Assembly (NCBI GenBank): GCA_963920525.1 | Contig: OY986435.1 | Location: 261,518,962-261,582,961 of the forward strand | DNA: 64,000 nucleotides | Source of the DNA: Dichetophora obliterata | Lineage: Eukaryota > Arthropoda > Insecta > Diptera > Sciomyzidae | Reading direction: 5' to 3' | In this document: one piece after another, positions 1 through 12,100 of the stretch | Layout of the letters: the number at the start of each line of letters is the position of its first letter | Position numbering within the stretch: the first letter of the stretch is position 1 | The notes under the pieces: model-generated | Seen by the model: only the letters and a program-made list of their open reading frames with translations | What the model was told of the DNA's origin: nothing | Database searches by the model: none | Program-made: the position numbers and the translations under genes

Positions 1-851
1 GAAACCTGATGTTTGCAATAAATACAAAAATTAAACCAAGAAATTGTAGAAAACGCACACAAACGAAAACAAAAATACAAAAATATATTTACTTAACAAA
101 ATTTGTTTCATTATTTTAGAACTTGGAACTATCATTTATTTGTCCTTTCAATTCGCAGGTAAATTAATGGAAATAAAACATCTGGGAATGTTTAAACTAC
201 ATCAATTAAACTCTTAATAAATATTTTTATAAAATCCAATTCGAAAAATAATGCTCACTAAAGTTGGTTTCTTAGACAAATTTTTTTTTTTACTAAGCTG
301 CTTACTGGCTGTAATCAAATAATAGTAAAAATAATGTTTGCAAAGAAGTACTTAATAAATTTACCTTCTCCTCGTTCCAATAAATTGCTTCTTACTTCTT
401 TTATTTTGCAATTAAACTTAAATGTATGCAATTTTCATTTCTGTGTAGAAATCGTATGCAAAGTGAACGCTCTCCAAAACAGCATTGATATTATGACGTA
501 CAAGCGCAGTACGACAATTTTGTTGTACTCATTTTCTTGTCTTCGGCGCAATCTTTGTATTCTATCATTCTTGGTCTAAATAGAAGTAAAATAAAATAGG
601 AAAAATCTAAATTGGAGACTTTAAAACAAATTTAATCAAATTATTTCTTAAGCAAACAAATAAAAGCTGCACAACATACAACAACAAACCAAATGTCATT
701 ATTTTATAGCAAGAATAACATACATCCATCGATATATGATGTGATTGTCAGAGATCTTAGAGGACCAATAATTTATATAGTATTTATCTCAATATAGTAA
801 TTTCATAAATTAAATTATAATAAAAATTAATATGTGATCTACATTTGTGGT
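1..851. other. AT-rich upstream sequence, nothing recognised
   Basis: No conserved protein, RNA or repeat structure was seen. The one 81-codon open frame (334-579) has no recognisable motif. Confidence 0.5.
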
Positions 852-1530
852 TTAATTAGCTATGTGAATAAATTCTTTTAGTTTGCTTTTAAATACTCTG
901 ATTGTACGTTTGTTCTTGATCGTGTCCGGTATTTCGTTGTAGGCGTTCGGTCATGCGTATAAGTATCGTTGTTTAGTAATTTCTCCTGCAGGTACTGAGC
1001 CTGTGATTGTGTCAATTTAATTGCATTGTGTTGTAGCTTATGTTGTTAACATTTTTGTATACCTGTAATGTAAGCTGATATCGATATAATTTGCTTATGG
1101 CCAGAATGTTTTTATATCTATTTTGGTATAGCTGGTGACTGGGGTATCTCGTTGGTAGCCCTTAGACCGCCTTCATACATTTGTATTGCATTCTTTGCAG
1201 TTCTTTTAGTTCGGCAGTGGTTTTGTAGCCCCAGCACATAGTCATATATCTCAGGTGCGAGTGGACCAATGACATGTATATGAGGTGTTTTGTGTCCACG
1301 GAGAGTTTGTTTTTCAACTTGTGCAGCAGTCCAAGTCCATACGAAATTTTTTGTTGCGTGTTTATTATGTGTTCATTCCAACTTAACTTGTTTGTTAGGG
1401 CCAAACCTAAGATCTTGACCTTTTCTTCTTCAATGACCTCAGTTTCATTTATTACGATTTTAAATTTGTCAGTGTTATTATTACGCCGTTGCGAGATTAT
1501 CATGAATCGGGCTTTACCACCGTTCATTGC
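852..1530 (-). pseudogene. Non-LTR retrotransposon RT C-terminal relic (jockey/R1-like)
   Basis: On the minus strand, 1527-1162 reads as the end of a reverse transcriptase (KARFMIISQRR, VKILGLALTNKLSWNEHI, ELKELQRMQYKCMKAV: the ILG...L.W..HI and LQR.Q...M landmarks). After a frame break near 1160 the same relic continues to the typical tail (YNEIPDTIKNKRTIRVFKSK, then a stop at 852-854). The N-terminal two thirds, including the catalytic box, are absent, as expected for a 5'-truncated copy. It lies upstream of lqfR, in opposite orientation. Confidence 0.75.
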
Positions 1531-1550
1531 TATTTTATTATGGCGAAATT

Positions 1551-2179
1551 AATCTTTTAACATGTTTAAGACACGTCGTTTAAGATCTTAAATGTTATTT
1601 TAAGACTTTAGCAAAAACTACCTGTTTAGAAATGTTCATATTGGAACTAGTTCAAATATAAGGAAGAAGGAATGTTTTTGGATACAATTATTTTTTCCAA
1701 TGACATCAACACGTAAAAAGCGTCAATTAGCTCAAAGTAAAAGGGTATTGTAGAGGGACTAGTACTGGTTCTTTTAGAACTAGTTCAGAACTAATTAAAA
1801 ATTGGTCGAATTTTATGCAGGGTCAACCGAACATTGAGAAAGATCTTTTTCGTTAAACACTAGTTAAAGTTCTGATTAGCGCTTAACCAAACATTTAGAA
1901 AGCGGCCCTAACTCACTATGTACTCCAATCTGAACCCTTGTTAACATTCTACAAGGTAGTCATCAGTTACAACTGGCTATTTTATCACACAGGAGGAACT
2001 TTTTCATTTGCCTGTATTTATTGCATACGTGGAGGCTTTTTACTCTAACCAATCTCTATTTTATTCTAATGTGGACATTAAGTTAACATTAACATAACTG
2101 TCTGCTTACTGTACAATTCCTTCGTACTGATCCTACCTTCTAGTTATACCTTGGGCCAGTGTCGACATACACATAGTTG
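1551..2179. other. Upstream region of lqfR, nothing recognised
   Basis: It contains scattered copies of the palindrome gaactagttc (near 1643 and 1778) and two related copies of a (g/t)t(c/t)aaccgaacat-like stretch near 1823 and 1885. These suggest an old transposon end, but no boundaries could be fixed. Confidence 0.3.
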
Positions 2180-2210
2180 AATTATATAAAATCAGTTATC
2201 GATGATAGGA
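2180..2210 (+). promoter_or_regulatory. Candidate lqfR core promoter elements
   Basis: About 300 bp upstream of the lqfR start codon there is a TATA-like stretch (attatataaaat, near 2180-2191), followed at once by ttatcgatga (2196-2205). The latter resembles the fly DRE motif TATCGATA, which is common in housekeeping promoters. Transcription start and any 5' UTR intron cannot be read from sequence, so this is only a plausible assignment. Confidence 0.3.
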
Positions 2211-2504
2211 AAAGTCGATATCCAACCAACATGACAGCAAATCGCTGCCAACTTCGCAGAGATATTAATTGTAAAAAAATTATTGGTGACGGACGGCAGC
2301 CAAATCACCAAATTATTTTTGTGTTAATTTAAAAGTTTTTGCCACAAATTGTTTTAAAAGATCTTACCATTTCATTTATTAATAATTGAGCTTCACAATT
2401 TTTAGACTAAATTGCAATCGATTGAAATAAAAACGTGCGAAAAACCTCAGTGTGAAAAAAAAGTAATTTTCTAGATATAACATTCCGAAGCAGAAAGCAG
2501 CAAA

Positions 2505-2557
2505 ATGGTTGATAAATTCATAAGTATGTGGAAAGTGCGTGAACTAGCGGACAAAGT
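2505..2557 (+). CDS. lqfR: lqfR coding exon 1 (start of ENTH domain)
   Basis: The ATG at 2505 sits in a favourable context (CAAAATGG). It encodes 17 codons, [17 protein letters not shown], plus two bases of the next, ending at donor GT|GTAAGT (intron begins 2558). This peptide is the conserved first helix of the EpsinR ENTH domain, which contributes to lipid binding. The exon is far too short to stand out as an open reading frame. It was recognised by protein similarity and by exact phase match to the acceptor at 19235. Confidence 0.92.
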
Positions 2558-5500
2558 GTAAGTAATAGAGAAAACTTGGAAATATGTATGGTTGAAAAAA
2601 ATAAAACTTAAAATTTAAGTAAAACTTTAAAATGCACAGAATTTAACCAAGGCGATTCAGATATATGCAAGTTAATTACAGAGTCTCATAGGCAACAAGA
2701 AGGCCCTTGCCAAACTTTTCCCCTCTCCTTACCCACACAACTTGTACAACCTGTTCAAACAAGTGCTTCTGCACTCTGTTGGCTTGATTTAGTACATGGT
2801 ACAATTATTTGACAAGGTAGTAGCGTAGACTGGCTTTTTTCTCACGAGCGGCGATGTTCATGCAATTAATCAAAGAAATGTGAAAAAATATGCAACGATT
2901 TAAAAATAGCTAGTCAATCGCAACAAACTTAAAACATTCCATTCAAATAATTATACCATGATTTAGTATTGTATTGTAATTTTTTTCACTTTTACCAATT
3001 GAGAACAGTGTATCTTTTGTAAATGTCCAGCATTTTATTCGACTCTATTGCGTCTATTGTACCTGAGACTTACCACTTGCGTTATAAAAATTTCTATAAA
3101 CTTTTATTATTATTACTTTTATCATTTATTACAATAAATTATAATAAATAATTAAAGTAAATAATTAAATTATAATAAATACTTAACAATTAAAGTAAAT
3201 AACGTATTCACTACACCAAATATAGTGCATAAACTCTTAGGTAACTTTGTTGCAACTTTAACAACTCGCTCTGGAAATACTAGTGTTAATCTTACCTATA
3301 AAGCTTGTAGCGCATCATTATTAAAAATGCCAAGTCAACTAATTTAAATAGTATTATTGAGCACAAATGTTGCGATGCATCGGGTGTCTAAATTAGATAG
3401 TATATGATGCCAAGCATCTTGGCTGATAAAAAAACAAAAGTTATCTGAAAATAACACTTCTTCTATCAGATAGGATATATACAATAGTATCGAAGTAAAT
3501 ACTGGAAATTTAAAATAATCCCCTGCCAAAAACAACTGCGATTATATCAAAAATGGACCGTCATTTTTTATTAAAGACTCAGCCCAATTCGTTATGATTT
3601 TTTCCGGGGAATTGGAAAGGGGAGTTTTCATTTTTAAGGTAGCAGATAAAGATATGTAATTTTTTTTGTTGACGCTCATGAATATTGACGGTTGATGCAC
3701 AAATTAGCATTAAAAAATTTTCAGAATGTTTTTGAATTTTATCTTAAAAATGAAAATTCCCTTTTCCGATTCCCCATGAAAAATCATTCAGGATTGGGCT
3801 GTATAATTCGGTATAGCTTGAGTGTTAAAAAATGTCTGCATTAGAAAAACTATAAAATGTTATGTTTTGACAATTCTCTTGGCATTTATTAAGTTAGGTT
3901 TTAGGCAAAAGCGGTTCAAATTAAAGCATATTTTAGAAGATGTTTTCTAAGAAAGTTTGTTGTATATGAGTGATTCCATCAATTATCGGCCAACAGTGTC
4001 TTGTTCTATAAAAGACCTTTAAAAAAAAAAATTTTTTTTGAAAAAGCCTCTAAAAGGTGAGAAAATTTTACTTCGGTTTCGTAAATTTCCGAGATGTATT
4101 CTCTGTAAACGGTGCCGTGATATAATTCCAAGTGGCACATTCCCAATTTTTAATTTTGGGATTATGTTACTCCTTAAACAGTGACATAAATACAATTTTT
4201 TTTACTTGGGATTATGTCACTATGGAAGGGATGGCATTTTCCCAAATAAAAAGAAGTCAAAATTCCAAATTTTTTTGGGATTATGTCACTAGTACTCGGG
4301 TGACAATTTCCCAAAAAATACTTTTATGGTTTTATTACATATTACTTATTTATGTAAAAAGAGTGCACATTTTTGCTTTTTTCAGCAAAATCGCTTTTAG
4401 AATATACACGATATAATTTCAGAAATCCCAAAAATCCAAACCCAAATTAGCGGTTTTTTGTATAAATTTTTTTTTAATTTCTTGATATATTAGGCTGGAA
4501 GTGCAAATCAAAGAAAAAAACTAAACTGGTTTAGTTTATTGAAAAAAGTTGGGACTTACATATGTAACAAAAGTGTTCAATCTTGAAAAGTAATGCATGG
4601 AATTTAATGGTTAATAGCTTATTGAATAGGTAATAGCATAAGTTTTCTTTAAATATTCTTGCTTAGTTTATTAAAGTATGCAATTAATAGAAAAATAGCA
4701 AGTTTTTGAGCCCATTTTCTTTAATTTGGAACCCTATGACTTCTAATTAATTTGTACAGATTTGGAATTTAAAGTCTTATGTATGTATGTATGTAACATA
4801 CGCTCCACGAAAAAATAGTAAAAAAAAATTAATTTTAGCTAAAAACAAAAAATTTCGAAATGCCTATTCAAATTTTCTCATTTTTAGGCTCAAAAGTGAC
4901 ATTATCCCAATTGGGGTTATGACACTTTACAAGCAGTGACATTGCCCCAAGTAAAAAATTTGGGCTTATGTCACTGTATAAGGAGTGACATAATCCCAAA
5001 GTTAAAAATTGGGATTGTGCCACTTGGGGTTATGTCAGGGTACCTCTGTAAACACAGCCAGTATAAATAAAACACGGTAAATGTCGCGTTTATTTTTGTA
5101 TAGAAGCAACAATGAAACAACGCACTCTCTTTTAACATTGCATGTCTTACGAAGAGTAGCGCTCCCTATAACATTCCAGAGAAGCTGAAAAGGAGCGATC
5201 AATAAATGATCCAAATGGAACAGCAAAGGAACATTTAAAATATTTATATTTTTTTCACAGAAAATAGTGATAGAGTTTCCTAAAAAGCATATGTCTCATT
5301 TTGAGCCGGTAGTTCCCGTTCCACCCGTGTGGGTAGTTTGTCTACCAAAAAAATAAACCTTTAGACCGTGCGACTACTAAAACATAAACCACGCTTTTTG
5401 TGTAATTCAAAAGCTTGATGGCATATAAACAAATTATAAGTGTAAGTATATAGAGCGGAAAACAAAAACTTAAAGCTAAGAAATGGAAATGTATTATAGA

Positions 5501-6088
5501 ACTTTAACATCTAGATTTAGTATTTTTTATTTGATTTAGATTATTTATAAAATGATATCTATAATAAAAATACATTTGTAAAAAATAAACATTGAAAATG
5601 CTCTGAAAAAAGTTCAGAGAAACAAAAAAAGAAAAAATTATTGATCCAGGCCACACTAACCTCCTCTTAATGAAAAAGTTAGGCAAGTAAAGAATAAGAA
5701 AATTAATAGTTGAATAGATAAGTACACATATAGCACCAGCGTGATAACATTACACGGCATTAAACTAGGACGAATCACACAAATAAGCCAAGAGTTTAAT
5801 TTTAAACGCAGCTTGAGACCCAGCAAAGGACTTCAAACTTGGATGTAAGCAATTCCAGCATCTAGCGGCATGGATATGGAACGATCGCTCATGCAATGTC
5901 GAAGAGATTTTAGGGAATAAGGTTTGAGGATTTCTAATAGACCGAGAAAAAGAGAAGTAATAAATTAAGTAAGTAAGGGCACTGATTTTTGATAATTTTT
6001 CATTTTCAATTTTATCATCTATATTGCATTTAATATTATTTTTTTTTTAATAAGAAGTCAAAAAGCAATAATTAAACTTCAGAACGAG

Positions 6089-6128
<40 letters not shown>

Positions 6129-9100
6129 AATTAAGGAAAAGAAAACGAAATATTTTTATTGTTATAATACCAAACAGTTTTGTTTGTAGTTCTATAAAAA
6201 TGTACATTGTAGATACTGTTGTGAGTGTGTATGGAATAAAATAAAAAATTATCTCTTTTATTATTATAATAAACTTAAATTAATTATTATAAATGTCAAT
6301 ATTTAAAGATTATTTTTTTATATTAAATTGTTTTCTTATATGTATGTATATGAAATGGTATTTTTGTTTCCTTTTAATAAAAAAATTTATTTGTGAAATA
6401 GAAATTTGTAAAACAGTAAGGAAGCACAAGGGCACAGGTGCTCACTTTTTGATCCCATAAACAGAAAAAGAGGGCTCCTTTATTGCTCCTCATGGGACCG
6501 ATCGCATTTTTTTACTGGGAAGCAATGGAAATGACACCTACAAGAGCATAGATATTGAAATAAGAATTTATTGTTTTTTATTTTTGTTTGCCGCAACTGC
6601 AACGTAAATTTACAACAATGTTAATAGTTGGGCTACAGAATATCGGTGTTATCAACCACTTCCGATGGATAAAAATCTGCTACAACTTTAATAATAAGTG
6701 TACACAAAACAGATGAGCTATCTGCATCGGAGAACTCCTAAAAAATGCAAAAATATCCCAGATGAAAAGCCCCCACTGTCGGCCGATAATTGATGGAATC
6801 GCTCATATCAGGCCCGTAGACAAGGGGGTTTTTAGGGGTTAAAATCCCGCCTTAGGGTCTAGAAAGTTTTAAAAATCTAATATATTAGCATTAAGGTAAC
6901 TACATCGCAACAGCGTAAAAAGTTGCAAACCACTTCAATTTTGAACTGAATTGAGACCTAATGCTTTCAGATCATAGATAATATAAGGACTTCGGCATGA
7001 ATTGCGATTTTATGTTCGGGCAGGGTTACGATGGTGCGGCTGTCATGATTGGTACAATGCAAGGAGCACAAGCGTATGTAGCGGAAGAAGAGCTACAGGA
7101 TGCTGTTATTAGAGCTTAAGACATCGCAACCGAATTTGTAAATACCACAATATCGCCTATCGCATTTCAACTTACAAAAAAAAAGAAAAACTTTTTATCT
7201 TAAAATTGCTATTAATGTGGTCTCAGTTACAATTAAATACATGTGTGATCAAGATTGTCCATTCACATTCTTGCTGTTTCTTCCCAAAAATTTAATAAGC
7301 GTATTAATCACTAGTTTAGTGACGTCAATTGAAATGTTTAACAGTTATATATCACTTTGGTTAAGCTGTAGAGTTGCTATTTTAAAATATTTGAAAAACC
7401 TTTATAAATTTAAATATTGACGTTTATAATAATTAATTTAAGTTTATTATAATAAAAGAGATAATTTTTTATTTTATTCCATACACACTCAAAACAGTAT
7501 CTACAATGTACATTTTTATAGAACTACAAACAAAACTGTTTGGTATTATAACAATAGAAATATTTCGTTTTCTTTTCCTTAATTTAGTACTGAATTTAGT
7601 ACTGAAAAACGAAAATCAGAAATATTTTATAAAATTGTTGAAATCATTTTAAATGATATATGTATATAGTTTTTTAAAATTTCTTATGACATTTTTTATT
7701 TTTGTGTTTGAAATTTCCAAGCACATGCACTATTAGGATTTTTGAAAAAACGTAAAGTTTCAACAATTATAACTTTTTAATTCGAGTTTTGCTTTTTTGT
7801 AATTTTTTTTAAAAAAAAATAGCTAGACTGTGAATAGCAACCCGTTATGTCGTTTTTTTTTTTAATTTTGCATTTAAGTATTTTTGAAGATTCTGTTGTC
7901 TGTTCAAAAGAGCTTATTTCAACTTTGTATGATGTTGAAGAAAACTGAAAAAAGTCTAGTTTTTGTTGTGCTTCAATTCTGAGACCAACAGCTAATATAT
8001 GATATAAGCGTGGTTAAAAAATTTTAAATGGTTTTAAAGTTATAGAAATTTTAAATTTCAAAATATGTCCTTTTGTGCATTCACTAAAGAAATAGTCATT
8101 TTTGATAAGGTTTTTAAGCATTTTATAAAATGAACACAACAATAAAATATACATTAAAAGTTTTCAACGAATTGAACTGTCGGGCTCAATTCGTTCACAT
8201 ACTTCGTCGGTTTCTCATTGAAGTTATGAGGATTCATTGAGGACTTTCATTCATTGAATAATCAGTTTCTTACCTTAAAGATAACTTTTAATTGAGTCTA
8301 AAATTGAGTAAAAAATTTGATAAGGCCGTTTGATTAAATTTTGTTCAAAAACTAAAACCTTGTATGAAAATTAGTCCCTTTTGTTCAAATATTTTCAAAA
8401 GCAATTTTTCAGTATGCATATGTAGGCCCTTTGAACAGAAACATAAACTTTTATGCACAAATTATTGGAAAAATTTACGATTTTCTTAATTTTTTTTGTG
8501 CAAATGATAGGATTAAATATTTTAAGTACTAAACCATAGTAAAAACAGCTTTTTTCAAAAATGTTATATAGGAATTTTTGAACAGACACTCCTCATTTGC
8601 ATTAATTGTTGTTGTATTAAGAGAATTTGGGGAGATAGTGGAAGCATCGTTATCCCCTCTCTCAGATAATCCCCCTTAGACGACACATGAACTAGATTCA
8701 ATCGTGGAGCAGCTGACGGGGACTCTAAATGAGGCTTTATAAATCTCATGCCCTAAGGGGGGAGCTCCAAGAGGCAAATCAAAACGAAATTGGTAGTCAA
8801 GGGAGATTAGTAATCTAAGGTCCCAGTGCAGGAAGATTTTTAATAAAGCTAAGAAATCGGGTAGAACTCAATGCTGGGATGAGTATAAATCTAGTTTAAA
8901 ATTTTTTAAGAAAGCACTTCGAAAAGCTCAGCGCAAATCCTGGAGGCTTTTCTGTGGCAATATAGAGGAATCTTCCGAAGCATCAAGACTCCGTAAGATC
9001 CTCGCTTCTAATCCTAGCTGTCCAAGCTACTTAAAGAAATCAGACTATACTTGGACATCCTCTAGCTAGGAGACCCTAGATCTTCTACAGAGTACCCACT

Positions 9101-12100
9101 TCCCGGATTACTCTGTGGATTCCACTCACATAAGGTGTGAGAGGCGTCCGGCGATGAGTAGTCCTTCAAAAATCATATCAGAGAACAGAATTAAATAAAC
9201 TCTGTTTAGTTTGAAACCATATAAGTCTGCTGGGCCTGATGGTACTATACGTTCCAGTCGCTCTACAGCAGACGTCGTCCATAATCCTTCCATGGCTTCT
9301 TGTCATTTTCAAAGGTTACCTTAAAATGACACATATACCATTAAAATGGAGGGAGGTAAAGGTAGTATTTATCCCTAAAGCGGGTAGGATATCACAAACG
9401 AGTCCGAAGGGCCTAATACCCATTAATCTTTCGTCTTTCCTGCTGAAAACACTCGAAAGACTGATTGACGCTCATATTCGTTGTAGCATAGACACAAATT
9501 TGCTTTCAGCTGCACAGCACGCTTACAGGAATGGAAGGTCTGTAGAAACGGCCTTACACTCCCTGGTAGGCTTTATAGAAAATTCCTTTCTCGATAAGGT
9601 AGTTTTATACACCTTTATATTCGTACACAATGGTAGTTTTTCTGGATATCGAAGGTACCTTTAGCAATTTTCTTCCGAGGGCAATCATTGGTGCGTTCAT
9701 GAAGCTTCGGTTGGATGAGTCACTCTGTGTACTGATAAAAACCTGCTGGCCAGCAGAGTCGTCAGTGCATCTCTAGGTGACTCAAAGGCCAGGAGATTTG
9801 TGAGTAGAGGCACTCCTCAGGGGGTGTTCTATCACCTTTATTATGGAACTTGGTAGTCAATGAACTATGCAGATGACATAGCTATTGCTGCACAGGAAAA
9901 GTTTCCTAACACTCTCTCAGGGCACTCTCTTGGGGCATCGCTCTCCGATCTCAATAGGCGGGGGAAAAGTTTGGGGCAAAAAAAAACTTAACTAGTCCTT
10001 TTTACGAGAAAATACAAAATTCCGCGCATAATTTCTCCGCGTCGTGATGGCATTCAGCTCCACTTTGGGGAAAAGGAAAAATACTTTGGAGTTATTTTGC
10101 ATAGAAAGTTAAGGTGGAAATCGAATATTCTTTAGCGAACTAGGAAAGTCAATGTTTCTTTATGTGCCTATAAGAAAGCTATAGATAAAACGTGGGGGTT
10201 ACCCAGAATATTTCACATTGGATTTACACATCTATAGTGAGACCAAATTTGTTATACGGTATATGTTTTTTGTGGAGAGCACTAAAAACAAAATCGAATT
10301 GCAAATTGTTAGGGGAAAGTACAAAGTACTGCGGCCGTATGTATCAGCGGAGCGCTTAGGTCCACTTCATCGGAAGCGCTAAATGCGGTTCTTTGCTTAA
10401 TACCCCTTGATATTATGGGAAAAAGGATGGCGCAGGAAACAACTATCCGCCTGAGAGAAACCTCGCAGTGGTTTTTTTTTGGGAATCAGGACATCAGAAC
10501 CTCATTTAGACTGCCAGATCATTGCAGCGTCTTCCAGGCTGAAATAATGGCTATTTGTAGAGCTGTGGAATGGCTGAGGTATAGGGAGATATCAACTAAA
10601 GATATCTACATTTACCAACAGCCAATCAGCGATTAAATCCCTTTCGGTGTGTTCCTAACATCACAAACAGCCCTTAAATGTCTCTCATCTCTTAATTACA
10701 TGGCTGATAAGTTCGACATTCATCTGGTCTGGGTGCCAGGTCATAGGGACATTCCTGAAAATTGTAGAGCGGATGAGCTCGCTAGGGAAGGTACAGCGAC
10801 AACGCTGCTGCCGGACATGGAAACATTAGGCATGCCACTTGCGTCTTGCAAGCTGGCTCTAAGGCAACATGCCACAGAATTGGCTGATTTCAGGTGGAAA
10901 CATAGCACCACCTCTAACACAGATAGACAGATGTGGCCTTGTTTTACTGAAAAACGAACGATAAAGCTCACTCAAATGGTGAGGAAAAATATCTCCATAC
11001 TGATAGGCGTTATAACAGGGCACTGTATTATAGGTAGGCATGCCCTTAGAATGGGGGTTCATGCGAATGACTTCTGCTGGAGTTGTGGGGATGAGGAAGG
11101 GGAGGAGTCGGTATCGCATCTTCTCTGTTCATGCCCCGATTTAGCCCGCAGAAGACAGAAGCATGTAGATGCATCTTGAGGAGGTAGACGTTAAGCGTTT
11201 ACTGCTTTTTATTATTAGTTCAGGGTGGTTTCACTAGTAAAGAACAATTACATTAAAAACGAAATGGATACCTTTTTTTAAAAAATTTAGTTCAAGAGAT
11301 GTATTGAACTCTTGTAAAACGCTTCTCCATTTATTGGTTTCTTGAGCTAGTTTTAAAAGTCTTTCAATCGGCACGAAACTTTATAGATTTTACTTTTATA
11401 TCGACTATTTTTAGTTTATGGCGTCAACAATTTGGTCTATGGGGAGCAAACATTTAATATACATATAATTTTTAATTTATCGATATCAAAAACATCAATA
11501 TTTCTTTTTAATCAAAACCCTCCTTGGATAAATCCTGCCTACGGGCCTGATTTTAAGCAATTTTGGATTTGTATGTTTTCAAGTTGTCTGTAAAGTTGAT
11601 CTATATTAGATGGAATGAATAAATAAATACTAAATACTTAATACTAAATAAAAATTGTTAAAAATGTCGTCCATATAAGTACGAAATGTTTGAACATTTT
11701 CTTGGTTACTATAGTTGATTCGCGAGTATTGTTCAGACCTGTAAAAATAAGTACAAGTATAAGTACAAGTACCTGGGTACTTAAAGAATAAGTATTAAGT
11801 ATAAGTACTTCCATACTTATACTAAAAATTTTCAAGTTCAAGTACTGTAGTTTCAAGTATTTCTCAAGTACTTTGTTAAGTACTTGGCGAATTTTGTACA
11901 ACATTCTTTCAAAAAATAAAAATGCATGAGCTTGTTAAAGATTTCAGCAACTGCTTATTATTTTTAATTGTAAAAATTAGTAAAAAACCCTTAAAATATC
12001 ATTTAAAGTTTATTAGTTAGTGTTGGCCTTCATCAAAACTAATTTTTCAAAAGAGAAATCTGTTGGAGATTGCCTTCTGGGACTGTAAACAAAACCAGCC

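Larger units (their letters stand above)
3969..6803. mobile_element. Candidate DNA transposon bounded by inverted GATTCCATCAATTATCGGCC ends
   Basis: The sequence gagtgattccatcaattatc followed by ggccaacagtg at 3969 recurs inverted at about 6773-6803, with two mismatches over 30 bp, and ATAT flanks both outer ends (possible 4-bp target duplication). The interval holds later insertions, including the foldback-like element at 4111-5044. No transposase of its own is recognisable, so the family is unknown. Confidence 0.45.
6809..11549. mobile_element. Candidate hAT element ends (CAGGCCCGTAG) with large inserts
   Basis: CAGGCCCGTAG at 6809 and its complement ctacgggcctg ending at 11549 are typical hAT-type termini, and both continue inward with related sequence (aaggggg/aaggagg then gtttt). 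A hAT transposase relic lies 175 bp inside the left end and a LOA-like retrotransposon fills the right half. The flanking octamers (gctcatat, attttaag) do not match, so the two ends may not belong to a single insertion. Confidence 0.4.
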
